Origin: Clostridiales bacterium
Lineage (GTDB): Bacteria > Bacillota > Clostridia > Oscillospirales > Oscillospiraceae
Assembly: GCA_003150355.1 (NCBI GenBank)
Contig: QAMJ01000017.1
Coordinates: 36,098-100,097, forward strand
Direction of reading: 5' to 3'
Length of the DNA: 64,000 nucleotides
Part shown: positions 33,322-41,987 of the stretch, piece by piece
How positions within the stretch are numbered: position 1 is the first letter of the stretch
Layout: each line of letters starts with the position of its first letter
Translations under genes and position numbers: made by a program
The notes under the pieces: generated by a model
What the model was told of the DNA's origin: nothing
The model's input: only the letters and a program-made list of their open reading frames with translations
The model's database searches: none

Positions 33322-33338
33322 AAATCCTCCTGCACTGC

Positions 33339-33352
33339 TTTGCAAATGTAAA
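33339..33352. promoter_or_regulatory. Candidate SorC operator
   Basis: TTTGCAAATGTAAA is a near-palindrome matching the perfect TTTACA-AA-TGTAAA at 26460-26473. It lies within 20 bp of the SorC start. Confidence 0.55.
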
Positions 33353-33534
33353 CTTCACTGATATTATAAAAGCAGCTGCGGGAAATATCAATAAAAATTT
33401 CAGCATATAACGTTGGAAACGGCAAAATATTTTGGCAACAGAATCGACACCGGCGTACAGAATATGCCGGATATAAATTTGAACGAAACAGACTATGTCT
33501 TTTTATAATAAAATCTCTGCCAGGAGGACAGTAT

Positions 33535-35076
33535 ATGGATTACTACATTGGAATTGATATCGGCACAGGCGGCGTCAGGACGGGCATCTTCGACCGCGAG
33601 GGCAAGTCGGTCATCTTCTGCGCCGAGCCTATCGAGCTCAGCATCCCCCATTCCGGATGGGCCGAGCAGGACCCGGACGAGTGGTGGAGCGCCCTGTGCG
33701 CATCATGCAGGAGAGCTATACAGGAAAGCGGCATTGCTCCGTCTCTCATCAAGGGGCTCAGCGTTGACACAACGTGCTGCACGGTGATGTTCTCCGGGGA
33801 CGATATGGTGCCGATGCGCCCGGCCATTATGTGGATGGACATGCGCGCGGCGGATCAGGCAAAGTTCATGGCGGCTTCCGGCCATGACGCGCTGAAGTAT
33901 AACGGGTATGGCCCGGTATCGGCGGAATGCCTCCCTGCCAAGGTGCTCTGGGTCAAGCAGAATGAGCCTGAGATATATAACCATGCGACGCGCGTTTATG
34001 AGTGCACGGACTGGATAATGTACAAGCTCACCGGCAGGTACACCGCAAGCCTCAACTGCGCCTCCTGCCGCTGGTACTACAACAGCCGCGAGGGCGGTTA
34101 CCCGAAGAGCTTCTACAACACTATCGGCCTTGAGGATCTGATAGAAAAGCTCCCGCCGGAGGTGCTGCCGATGGGTGAGTGCGCAGGGCTGCTCAGGGCG
34201 GACAGCGCAGCCGAGATGGGACTCGTTGAGGGCATCCCGGTCGGCGAGGGCGGCGCTGACGCATTCGTCGGCGTGATCGGACTGAACGCAGTTGACAACG
34301 GGAAGATGGCGCTCATCACGGGCTCGTCCCACCTGCACGTTGCCCTGATCGACAGAGAGATGCACAGCAAGGGAATGTGGGGCACCTACCCCGATGCGAT
34401 CGTTCCCGGAAAATTTATGATCGAGGGCGGACAGACCTCGACCGGCTCGATAGTGAACTGGATCAAGAATCAGCTCTGCGGCTACTATGCCGTTCAGGCG
34501 GAAAAAGAGGGCGTGAGCGTTTACGATATCCTCAACCGGGAGGCTGAAAAGCTGCCGGTAGGAGCGGACGGGCTTGTCGCGCTGGACTTCTTCCAGGGCA
34601 ACAGAACGCCGCACGTCGACCCCAACGTCAGGGGCATGATATACGGGCTTTCGCTCATCCATACGCCGGCGCATATTTACCGCGCGATCGTGGAGAGCAT
34701 ATGCTTCGGCACGAAAGCGATCATTGACCGCTTTGAGGAATCGGGCTTTTCGCCGAGCGGCATAGTTATCTCCGGCGGCGTTGTGAAGAGCAGGTTCTGG
34801 CTCCAGACCCATGCGGACGTCTGCGATGTGCCCATAATCGTCCCGAAAGAGACGGAGGCTCCGTGCCTCGGCTCCGCGATACTGGGTGCGGTGGCGGCCG
34901 GGGCGTACCCGGATATAGTTACCGCGGCGGAGAACATGACGGGTGTCGACTATATTCTTGAACCGAACCACGATAAGCATCAGGAATATATGTTCTATTA
35001 CAAGAAATACCGTGAATTCTATGAGCTTGCAAAAGACTGGATGCACGACGTGACGGAATACAGCAAGCGTTCCTGA
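33535..35076 (+). CDS. FGGY-family carbohydrate kinase, second paralogue
   Basis: A 513-residue kinase with GIDIGTGGVRTGIFD at the N-terminus, AEQDPDEWWSAL near 43, GEGGADAFVGVIGL near 235 and the C-terminal SGGVVKSRFWLQTHAD near 420. It resembles ribulokinase/xylulokinase-type FGGY proteins and is clearly divergent from the FGGY kinase upstream, so the two probably use different substrates or epimers. It has a good ribosome site (CAGGAGGACAG). It starts the second transcription unit of the SorC region, followed by the epimerase gene after 15 bp. Confidence 0.88.
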   Translation: MDYYIGIDIGTGGVRTGIFDREGKSVIFCAEPIELSIPHSGWAEQDPDEWWSALCASCRRAIQESGIAPSLIKGLSVDTTCCTVMFSGDDMVPMRPAIMWMDMRAADQAKFMAASGHDALKYNGYGPVSAECLPAKVLWVKQNEPEIYNHATRVYECTDWIMYKLTGRYTASLNCASCRWYYNSREGGYPKSFYNTIGLEDLIEKLPPEVLPMGECAGLLRADSAAEMGLVEGIPVGEGGADAFVGVIGLNAVDNGKMALITGSSHLHVALIDREMHSKGMWGTYPDAIVPGKFMIEGGQTSTGSIVNWIKNQLCGYYAVQAEKEGVSVYDILNREAEKLPVGADGLVALDFFQGNRTPHVDPNVRGMIYGLSLIHTPAHIYRAIVESICFGTKAIIDRFEESGFSPSGIVISGGVVKSRFWLQTHADVCDVPIIVPKETEAPCLGSAILGAVAAGAYPDIVTAAENMTGVDYILEPNHDKHQEYMFYYKKYREFYELAKDWMHDVTEYSKRS

Positions 35077-35091
35077 GATCTGGAGGAAAAA

Positions 35092-35748
35092 ATGGCAGCA
35101 ATTTCGGCGTCTATACTCGGATGCAGACACACTGAGATCGGCAGCGCGGTTCGCCGCGCCGCCGCAGCCGGGGCAGAATATATACACATCGATGTGATGG
35201 ACGGGGATTATGTCGAGAACATGACCTTCGGCCCGCAGCTTGTGAATGAGCTCAGGGAAATAACCGAGCTTCCGCTTTCAGTCCACTTGGAGACGAACCG
35301 ACCGGACAGGTTCTTCCGCATTTTTGAAAAGACCGCGGCGGACATAGTGACTTTCCAGTTCGATGCGTGCGTGAATCCCATACACCTTATAAATGTGATA
35401 CACGCCGCGGGGAAGAAAGTCGGCGTCGGCGTAGGGCCGGCATACGGCGTGGAGTGCGTCCGCTATATCCTGCCGTATATAGATTTTCTGAACGTGATGA
35501 GCGTTGAGCCCGGCTACGGCGGGCAGCGGTTCGAAGAGTCCGTCTATGAAAAGCTGAGAGAGGCAAAGCAGATGGTCATGGCGCCGGGGCTTGACGTCAG
35601 GCTCTGCGTCGATGGGGGCGTGAACACGGAGAACGCACCGCTCCTCGCTGAGGCGGGCGCGGACATTCTCATCTGCGGCTCGTCGGCATTCAGAAATGAC
35701 GAGGTTGAAAAGAACATAAACGGACTTATCCGGAGCATCGGAGGATAA
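35092..35748 (+). CDS. Ribulose-phosphate 3-epimerase family protein
   Basis: A 218-residue TIM barrel of the RPE family. HIDVMDGDYVENMTFGP near 31 provides metal ligand His and catalytic Asp; VHLET near 63, MSVEPGYGGQRF near 137 and CVDGGVN near 170 complete the site. Some usual residues differ: the opening SILGCRH replaces SILSADF, and VEN replaces VPN. This suggests a ketose phosphate other than ribulose-5-phosphate. It is co-directional with two kinases, an aldolase and an isomerase. Confidence 0.85.
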   Translation: MAAISASILGCRHTEIGSAVRRAAAAGAEYIHIDVMDGDYVENMTFGPQLVNELREITELPLSVHLETNRPDRFFRIFEKTAADIVTFQFDACVNPIHLINVIHAAGKKVGVGVGPAYGVECVRYILPYIDFLNVMSVEPGYGGQRFEESVYEKLREAKQMVMAPGLDVRLCVDGGVNTENAPLLAEAGADILICGSSAFRNDEVEKNINGLIRSIGG

Positions 35749-35795
35749 GCGCATATCATAAGTCAGGCGTGTGGTTTTGCCGCAGGAGGGATATT

Positions 35796-36692
35796 ATGGG
35801 CAAGACAAGTGAAAATGAACGCAGCAAGGCACTGGAGGGCATCAGGCTTTCAGCCGGGAATGCCGGGAGACTGACCGTAGGCACGCAGAGCGTACGCACA
35901 AGCCCATGCAGGTGCGATAAGGTCAGCATAGTCGTATGCGGCCGTGTCGGATATGAAGCGGCGCTCGGCTTCATGCTTGGCGAGAACCTCGCGGATGCAG
36001 TCATTGTGGAGCCGGAGCCTGACCCCTATGCGATCATGCGCACGGCAATTTCCGTAAACTACGGCGACAGGGGCGTACTGCTCATCTGCGGCAGCAGTGA
36101 AGAGGAAAAAGGCACCGTCATGGCTGCTGGCGGCCTGCTGGAGGAGAGCGGCTTCAACAATGAAGTGGTATATGTTGAGGACTGCATTGCGCCCGGCGGC
36201 ACGGAGCAGATGAACGCGGGCTACTTCCAATGCGTGAAAATAGCAGGGGCGGCTGCGGCGAGCGGAATGACCCTGAAAGAGACCTATTACACTGTCAGAA
36301 AAGCGAGGAACCTTGTGAAGAGCATAAGCGTCAGAGATGCTCTTTCGTCCGGAGGACGGGGGAGAGATGACGCCGGTGCACTCTTCGGCGAGGGGGCTAT
36401 GGAGAAGATAGCCTTCCAGCTGCGGCAGGCCTCACGCGCACGCACAGGAGATACCGTCTGCACCTATATAAGCGGGGCGGGCGGAGTAACCCTGGCTGAG
36501 CTCGGCAGGGCGAATTACCATCTGTACCGCAGCCTCACGGAGCGGGGCATAGCCGTGCATGACGCGCTGATAAACCCCGTGCCGGTCGGAGCGGCGAGCG
36601 CGGATATCGCGATCTCCATGATGCTGCTGCCGGACGAGCTGAAGAAATACTACGATATGCCGTGCAGCGCACTTTACTATAATAAGACCTGA
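35796..36692 (+). CDS. DhaK-like protein lacking dihydroxyacetone-kinase active-site residues
   Basis: A 298-residue homologue of the DhaK domain of dihydroxyacetone kinase. The alignment is clear at RGVLLICGSSEEEKG (DhaK: EGVLLIIKNYTGD), VKIAGAAAASGMTL, and GDTVCTYISGAGGVTLAEL to the C-terminus. All three key residues appear replaced: the substrate-linking His in GIHGEPG is Phe here (ALFGEGA), the His in GSGHEP is Tyr (RVGYEAA), and the Asp of NYTGD is not conserved. No DhaL or PTS partner is nearby. A sensory, scaffolding or altered catalytic role is possible. The ATG is 6 bases after AGGAGGG. Confidence 0.8.
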   Translation: MGKTSENERSKALEGIRLSAGNAGRLTVGTQSVRTSPCRCDKVSIVVCGRVGYEAALGFMLGENLADAVIVEPEPDPYAIMRTAISVNYGDRGVLLICGSSEEEKGTVMAAGGLLEESGFNNEVVYVEDCIAPGGTEQMNAGYFQCVKIAGAAAASGMTLKETYYTVRKARNLVKSISVRDALSSGGRGRDDAGALFGEGAMEKIAFQLRQASRARTGDTVCTYISGAGGVTLAELGRANYHLYRSLTERGIAVHDALINPVPVGAASADIAISMMLLPDELKKYYDMPCSALYYNKT

Positions 36693-36865
36693 GCCGGCGG
36701 CAGGCATATAAAACGGAATATGTTTTATCCCGCGGTGCGTCCGGGTGCGTCTGAGCGCGCGGGCGGCCGTGCGGAGATTTACATATATTATAATGGTAGG
36801 GCAGAGCGCGTCAGGCGCACTCTGCAAAGCCACCTGAGCAATACATTTTTAAGGAGAAAAAAGAA

Positions 36866-37705
36866 ATGTTGGTATCATCTAAGGAATTGTATAGAACTTC
36901 GCGCGAAAAGAACTTTGCTTTCCCTGCGGCAAATTTTGTGGATCAGCTCTCGGCTTCGGCGCACATTGCCGCGGCGGAAAAGCTGGGGCTTCCTCTCATC
37001 CTCGCCTTTGCGCAGGTGCATCAGCAGTTCCTGTCGTTCGATGAGGCGATCGCGATCGGCCAATACTACGCCGAAAGCGCAAAGGTGCCCGTCGTGCTCC
37101 ATTTGGATCACGGCACGGACAAGGACTTTATTTTCAAGGCCATCGACTCCGGCTTCAGCTCCGTTATGATCGACGCTTCCGCTGAGAGCTTTGATGAGAA
37201 CGTCCGCCGGACGAAGGAAATCGTGAAATATGCGCATCTGCGCGGCGTCGTTGTTGAGGCGGAGATAGGCCACGTCGGAGAAGGCTCCGAATACAGCGAC
37301 CATAATACCAGCAACAATATCTATACAACGGTCGAGGAAGCCGGCAGGTTCTGCGAGCTTACTGAGGTCGACTCGCTCGCCGTCTCTATCGGCACGGCAC
37401 ACGGCGCATATAAGGGCATTCCCAATATCGACTTCCAGCGCCTTGCGGAGCTGCGCGCCGCGCTTGAGACTCCGCTGGTGCTCCACGGCGGTTCCTCCTC
37501 CGGTGATGAGAACCTGCACAAGTGCGCGACCGGCGGCATCAGCAAGATCAATATCTATACCGACTTCGTCCTCAGCGCCTATAAAAAGGTGGAAGAGCGC
37601 GGCGGCAAGGATTATTACGCGATCCGCCAGGCAATGAAGGACGGCATGATGGAGTGCCTTGAGCACTACTACGATGTGTTTGACACACGCAAATACAATG
37701 CGTGA
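36866..37705 (+). CDS. Class II (zinc) fructose/tagatose-bisphosphate aldolase family
   Basis: A 279-residue zinc aldolase. VVLHLDHGTDKDF near 77 gives the catalytic Asp and first Zn His. VVVEAEIGHVGEGS near 130, SIGTAHGAYKG near 175 and LVLHGGSSSGDE near 205 supply further metal and phosphate contacts. It would cleave a ketose phosphate to DHAP plus an aldehyde. About 170 bp separate it from the DhaK-like gene, but AAGGAGAAAA sets a good start. The triose-phosphate isomerase gene is 6 bp behind. Confidence 0.9.
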   Translation: MLVSSKELYRTSREKNFAFPAANFVDQLSASAHIAAAEKLGLPLILAFAQVHQQFLSFDEAIAIGQYYAESAKVPVVLHLDHGTDKDFIFKAIDSGFSSVMIDASAESFDENVRRTKEIVKYAHLRGVVVEAEIGHVGEGSEYSDHNTSNNIYTTVEEAGRFCELTEVDSLAVSIGTAHGAYKGIPNIDFQRLAELRAALETPLVLHGGSSSGDENLHKCATGGISKINIYTDFVLSAYKKVEERGGKDYYAIRQAMKDGMMECLEHYYDVFDTRKYNA

Positions 37706-37711
37706 CGGTGA

Positions 37712-38419
37712 ATGACGATGAAAAAAGTAAGAGTACCTTTTCTTGTAGTTAACCCTAAATCGTATCTCTACGGCGAGGAGAGCCTGAAGCTTGCAATGGC
37801 GGCGGATCAGGCAGCGGCAGAGACCGGCGTTGAAGTCCTCTTTACGGCGCCGTTTGCGGATCTGCGTTACATACGCCAGAATACAAGGCACGTGATAGTC
37901 ACCGCGCAGCATATGGAGTCCCTGTGCCCCGGACGCGGGATGGGGCACGTTCTGCCGGAATCCCTCAAGGCGGCGGGCGCCGGTGCGGTGTTCCTCAACC
38001 ATGCGGAGAACCCGCTGCCCGTGTGCGAGCTTGCCGCGTGCATAAAGCGCGCAAAGGAGCTGGACATGGTAACCGTTGTCTGCGCAGACTCCGTAAAGGA
38101 GGGGCTTGCCGTGGCCATGCTCGAACCGGACATTCTTCTGTGTGAGCCGACTGAGCTGATAGGGACCGGCAAGGTGGCGGACAACAGCTATGTTATCGAG
38201 GCCACATCAAAGATCCGCGCGATAAACCCGGAGATACTGGTTATGATCGCCTCCGGAGTTTCCACAGCGGACGACGTGTATAACGTCATCAGGCTCGGCG
38301 CGGACGGCACCGGCGCGACCAGCGGCATACTGAAGGCACCGGATCCGTGCCTGAGAGTGATGGAGATGGCCAGAGCAATGGCACAGGCAGTAAAGGACAG
38401 AGAACAGCAGGGAGACTGA
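37712..38419 (+). CDS. Triose-phosphate isomerase family, short archaeal-like form
   Basis: A 235-residue TIM-family isomerase. Catalytic positions are present: NPKSY (Asn and Lys) near 14, LNHAEN (His) near 96, and EPTELIGTG (Glu) near 145. The short length and the EPxELIGTG form resemble archaeal-type enzymes rather than the standard 250-residue bacterial TpiA, so this may isomerise a related phosphorylated ketose (for example an erythrulose phosphate) as well as or instead of DHAP. An ATG at 37718 is an alternative start. Confidence 0.82.
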   Translation: MTMKKVRVPFLVVNPKSYLYGEESLKLAMAADQAAAETGVEVLFTAPFADLRYIRQNTRHVIVTAQHMESLCPGRGMGHVLPESLKAAGAGAVFLNHAENPLPVCELAACIKRAKELDMVTVVCADSVKEGLAVAMLEPDILLCEPTELIGTGKVADNSYVIEATSKIRAINPEILVMIASGVSTADDVYNVIRLGADGTGATSGILKAPDPCLRVMEMARAMAQAVKDREQQGD

Positions 38420-38421
38420 AC

Positions 38422-38943
38422 ATGAGCGTATACAAAGAGCATCTTAAATTACAGTCGCACGGGGGTACGCCCTCCTACATAAACGTGACGCCGCAGGTCA
38501 GGGCGGCGATAGAGAACAGCGGCATCAAAGAGGGAATATGCGTGGTCATTTCCCCGCACACTACCTGCGGCGTGTTCTTCGAAGAGTTCGTCCATGACAT
38601 CACCCCCGAGGGGGACGAGTTTCTTCAGGCAGACCTGAACGATGTGCTGAAAAAGATCATCCCCGATCATACGGACGCAAGCCAGTTCCGCTACCCCGGC
38701 CCCGAGCATTTCAGGATAGTGCGGACATGGCCGAATGCGGCGGATTATCTGCCGGATGACGATATCAGCGACCTGTATAACGGGGACGCTCACCTCAAGG
38801 CGACGGTGATCGGCTCGAGCCAGACCTTTGAGGTCACGGACGGCAAGCTCGGCGTCGGCACGACGGGGTATGTCTACTTCGTCGATTTCGACCGCACGCG
38901 CCCCCGCGAGAGAAAGTGCTCCGTCGTTGTGATCGGAGAATAA
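38422..38943 (+). CDS. YjbQ family protein (UPF0047)
   Basis: A 173-residue protein of the YjbQ/UPF0047 family. The conserved VVISPHTTCGVFFEEF near 36-52 carries the His thought to line the active site; HFRIVRTWPNAADYLPDD and the C-terminal YVYFVDFD follow. It is longer than the usual 130-140 residues because of an insert before HFRIV. The family's reported thiamine-phosphate synthase side activity is unlikely to be its role. Repeated presence in sugar-acid operons suggests a catabolic one. It closes the operon 2 bp after the isomerase. Confidence 0.85.
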   Translation: MSVYKEHLKLQSHGGTPSYINVTPQVRAAIENSGIKEGICVVISPHTTCGVFFEEFVHDITPEGDEFLQADLNDVLKKIIPDHTDASQFRYPGPEHFRIVRTWPNAADYLPDDDISDLYNGDAHLKATVIGSSQTFEVTDGKLGVGTTGYVYFVDFDRTRPRERKCSVVVIGE

Positions 38944-38960
38944 TGTCCCGGATATATAAC

Positions 38961-39006
38961 GTCAAAAAACCTCTTTTGCCTTAGCTGGCAAAAGAGGTTT
39001 TTTGAC
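38961..39006. terminator. Bidirectional terminator
   Basis: 20-base arms at 38961-38980 and 38987-39006 are exact complements (core CCTCTTTTGCC / GGCAAAAGAGG) with flanking A/T runs, between the converging YjbQ gene and truA. Confidence 0.88.
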
Positions 39007-39008
39007 TG

Positions 39009-39746
39009 TCAGTACCGCACGTCCCACAGGCACAGTCCCTGCGCCGGGGCGGTGAAGCCCGCATTTTTCCTGTCGCGGCTTTGCAGCGCCGCGGCGACGT
39101 TTTCCACATCGCGCTCGCCGCGCCCGGCCTCGATAAGTGTCCCGACGATGATGCGCACCATATTATATAGAAAGCCGTTTCCGGTAAGCAGGATGCGCAG
39201 CTCATCGCCCTGCCGGTCGATCTCTATGCTTTTGAGCGTTCTGACCGCGGATTTCTTCATGTGCCGGTTCGAGCAGAAGGCCGTGAAATCATGCTCCCCG
39301 ATGAGCGCCTGCGCTGCACGGCGCATCGCGTCCGTATCGAGCACGCTGGGATAACGATAGACGTATTTCCGCTCGAACACATTCGGTGCGTCACTGTTCC
39401 ATATACGGTAGAGGTAGCCCTTCTCCGTGCAGGAAAGCCGCGCATGAAACCGCGGCGGCGCTTCTTCAAGCGAGAGCGCGCCGATGTCCTCCGGCAGGTA
39501 CTGCCGCAACCGCGCGAGAAGCTCCGCACAGCCCATGTCCATCTCTGCCCGGAATGAGCAGACCTGCCGCCTTGCGTGAACGCCCGCGTCCGTCCTGCCG
39601 CAGCCGGCGATCTCCACCGGCTGACCGAGCAGCCGAGTCAGCAGCGCTTCTATCTTTTCCTGTATGGTGTTGCCCGTGTTGCCCTGCTTCTGCCAGCCGC
39701 TGTACCGGCTGCCGTCATAGCAGAGCGTGAGCCTGAAATTTCTCAT
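39009..39746 (-). CDS. truA: tRNA pseudouridine(38-40) synthase TruA
   Basis: A 245-residue pseudouridine synthase modifying positions 38-40 of the tRNA anticodon arm. The catalytic motif GCGRTDAGVHA near 48-58 carries the nucleophilic Asp. YDGSRYSGWQKQ is at the N-terminus and GNGFLYNMVRIIVGTL near 195. Length and motif order are normal. It is transcribed alone toward the terminator shared with the YjbQ gene. Confidence 0.95.
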   Translation of the reverse strand: MRNFRLTLCYDGSRYSGWQKQGNTGNTIQEKIEALLTRLLGQPVEIAGCGRTDAGVHARRQVCSFRAEMDMGCAELLARLRQYLPEDIGALSLEEAPPRFHARLSCTEKGYLYRIWNSDAPNVFERKYVYRYPSVLDTDAMRRAAQALIGEHDFTAFCSNRHMKKSAVRTLKSIEIDRQGDELRILLTGNGFLYNMVRIIVGTLIEAGRGERDVENVAAALQSRDRKNAGFTAPAQGLCLWDVRY

Positions 39747-40009
39747 TGCCGTCCCCTCCGCGCCTCAGTTTACACTATCGGCGGGCTTCGTGCAAGACAC
39801 ATTTGTTAAGTATCAGTTTGATTATAAATGCGCAATTGTTAAAAATACACATATCGAGCCGCGTTTTCTTGACGGAAAAAATACGAAATTCATTACATTT
39901 TCGAATTGAAGAATCCCACGGAGAGTGGTAATATATTAACAATAAAGTGGGTCTATGTTTTTTGTGGACCAGGCTCATTGAGCTATAAATCAGAAAAGAG
40001 GTTCGAACA

Positions 40010-41911
40010 ATGTATACAGACGCTTATTTGGCAAAGTTCGTTCTGCCCGAGGACCTTATGCAGACGCTGAAAAACTCCAACTGCCTCTGCTATCCCGAGA
40101 CCAAGGAGCAGCTCATCGAGATGTGCTACGGCCCCACGCATTCCTCCAAGTTTGACGTGTGCTACAGCATCGACGGCAAGGGTCTTGTCAAGGAGGCCGA
40201 GGTCGTCCGCTGCAAGAACGGCACTGCCGTCAACTTCATGGAGGACTATATGCGCCGCCGCGACCCCGACTGCATGCGCATCGGCGACGATCTGCCTACT
40301 GACAAGCCGCGTTTTGCCGACGTCTACGGCTATAAGTTCTCCAAGCTCCGCAAGGAGACTATGGATTGGCTCGGCTCCCAGCGCCTTATAATGCTGCCGT
40401 TCCACGCAGGCGGAAGGTATTACGGCTATGACAGCCTTATGATCTGCCCGATGAACGCCGCGTTCTTTGCGCTGTCGCTGGCAAATATGCAGGGCTTTGT
40501 CAGCATCAACGATGTTGAGGACGGCTTCACTCCCCGTGCCATCATCTACGTCGCCCCGCCCTTCCGTCACACCCACTTCAACGGCAAGCAGGTTGTTGTC
40601 CATCAGCGCAGCGAGAACCTGCACGAGGTCTTTGCATATAACCTCTATCCCGGCCCCTCCGCGAAGAAGGGCGTGTTCTCCATGCTTCTCGACATCGGCG
40701 AGAACGAAGGCTGGATAACCAACCACGCTTCCGCTGCGAGACTCGAATCTCCTTACGAGATGGAGACCGTCTTCATGCATGAGGGCGCTTCCGGCGGCGG
40801 CAAGAGCGAAATGCTCGAAGAGATCCACCGTGAGGAGGATAACCGCCTGCTCATGGGTATCCACACCGTCAGCGGTGAAAAGTATTACCTGTCCCTCGGC
40901 GAGACCTGTAAGATCCACCCGATCGCCGACGATATGATCCTTGCCCACAAGGATATGCAGAACAACTCCGGCCACCTCGTCATTGCTGACGCGGAGGACG
41001 GCTGGTTCCTGCGCATGGACGGCGATAACTACTACGGCAACAGCCCGGAGTATGAGCGCATAAGCATCCACCCGTCAGAGCCGCTTGAGTTCTTCAATAT
41101 GGACGCCGTCCCCGGCGCGACCTGCCTTATCTGGGAGCATGTCCCCGAGTCTGACGGCAAGCCCTGCACCAACCCCCGCGTCATTATCCCGCGCAATATG
41201 ATCGAGAACATCGTCCCCGGCAATGAGCCGCAGGAAGTCAATGTCCGCTCCTTCGGCGTACGTATGCCGCCGTCCACGGTCATGGCTCCGAACTACGGCG
41301 TCATGGGCATGGTGCAGGTAGTCCCGACCTCTATCGCGTGGCTCTGGCGTCTCATCGCGCCGCGCGGCTTCAAGAACCCCTCCATCGCCGATGCCAATGC
41401 CGGCAGCGGCCTGAAGGCTGAAGGCGTCGGCTCCTACTGGCCGTTCTCCACCGGCAAGAAGGTCACTCAGGCCAATATGCTGCTCCATCAGATGCTTGCC
41501 TGCCCGAACACGCTGAACATCCTCATCCCGAACCAGCACATCGGCGCATATCAGGTCGGCTTCATGGGCGAATGGATCACCCGTGAGTACCTTGCGCGCC
41601 ACGGCGGCACCATCAGGATGAAGCACCTTGTCCCGGCCCGCTGCCCGATCTTCGGCTACTCGCTCGACGAGATGAAGATCGACGGTCAGTATGTCCGTCA
41701 GACTTTCCTGCGTCCTGAGCTCCAGTCTAAGCTGGGCTTCGAGGGCTACGACGCCGGCGCGAAGATCCTGACTGACTTCTTCAAGGAGCAGCTCAAGCAG
41801 TTCATGACCGACGACCTTGATCCGCTTGGCCGTCAGATCATTGAGCTTGTGATGAACGACGCTCCTCTGGAAGATTACCTCGCCCTGACCCCGCTCACCA
41901 ACCTGAAATAA
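40010..41911 (+). CDS. DUF4914 family protein, PEPCK-like nucleotide-binding motifs
   Basis: A 633-residue cytoplasmic protein of the DUF4914 family. A P-loop-like HEGASGGGKSEML lies near residue 260, and RLIAPRGFKNPS and SYWPFSTGKKVTQAN near 450-490. The placement of a GxSGxGK loop in a ~600-residue protein resembles ATP-type phosphoenolpyruvate carboxykinase, so a kinase or lyase activity is plausible but unproven. Start ATG after AGAGG. It is monocistronic with its own terminator. No partner genes indicate its substrate. Confidence 0.75.
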   Translation: MYTDAYLAKFVLPEDLMQTLKNSNCLCYPETKEQLIEMCYGPTHSSKFDVCYSIDGKGLVKEAEVVRCKNGTAVNFMEDYMRRRDPDCMRIGDDLPTDKPRFADVYGYKFSKLRKETMDWLGSQRLIMLPFHAGGRYYGYDSLMICPMNAAFFALSLANMQGFVSINDVEDGFTPRAIIYVAPPFRHTHFNGKQVVVHQRSENLHEVFAYNLYPGPSAKKGVFSMLLDIGENEGWITNHASAARLESPYEMETVFMHEGASGGGKSEMLEEIHREEDNRLLMGIHTVSGEKYYLSLGETCKIHPIADDMILAHKDMQNNSGHLVIADAEDGWFLRMDGDNYYGNSPEYERISIHPSEPLEFFNMDAVPGATCLIWEHVPESDGKPCTNPRVIIPRNMIENIVPGNEPQEVNVRSFGVRMPPSTVMAPNYGVMGMVQVVPTSIAWLWRLIAPRGFKNPSIADANAGSGLKAEGVGSYWPFSTGKKVTQANMLLHQMLACPNTLNILIPNQHIGAYQVGFMGEWITREYLARHGGTIRMKHLVPARCPIFGYSLDEMKIDGQYVRQTFLRPELQSKLGFEGYDAGAKILTDFFKEQLKQFMTDDLDPLGRQIIELVMNDAPLEDYLALTPLTNLK

Positions 41912-41931
41912 GCACAAAACGCATATATAAC

Positions 41932-41968
41932 AAAACTCCCGCCGTGCGTAACGCACGGCGGGAGTTTT
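41932..41968. terminator. Bidirectional terminator
   Basis: AAAACTCCCGCCGTGCG pairs perfectly with CGCACGGCGGGAGTTTT around TAA, between converging genes. Confidence 0.9.
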
Positions 41969-41987
41969 GTGCTGTTTTAAAAAGGGT

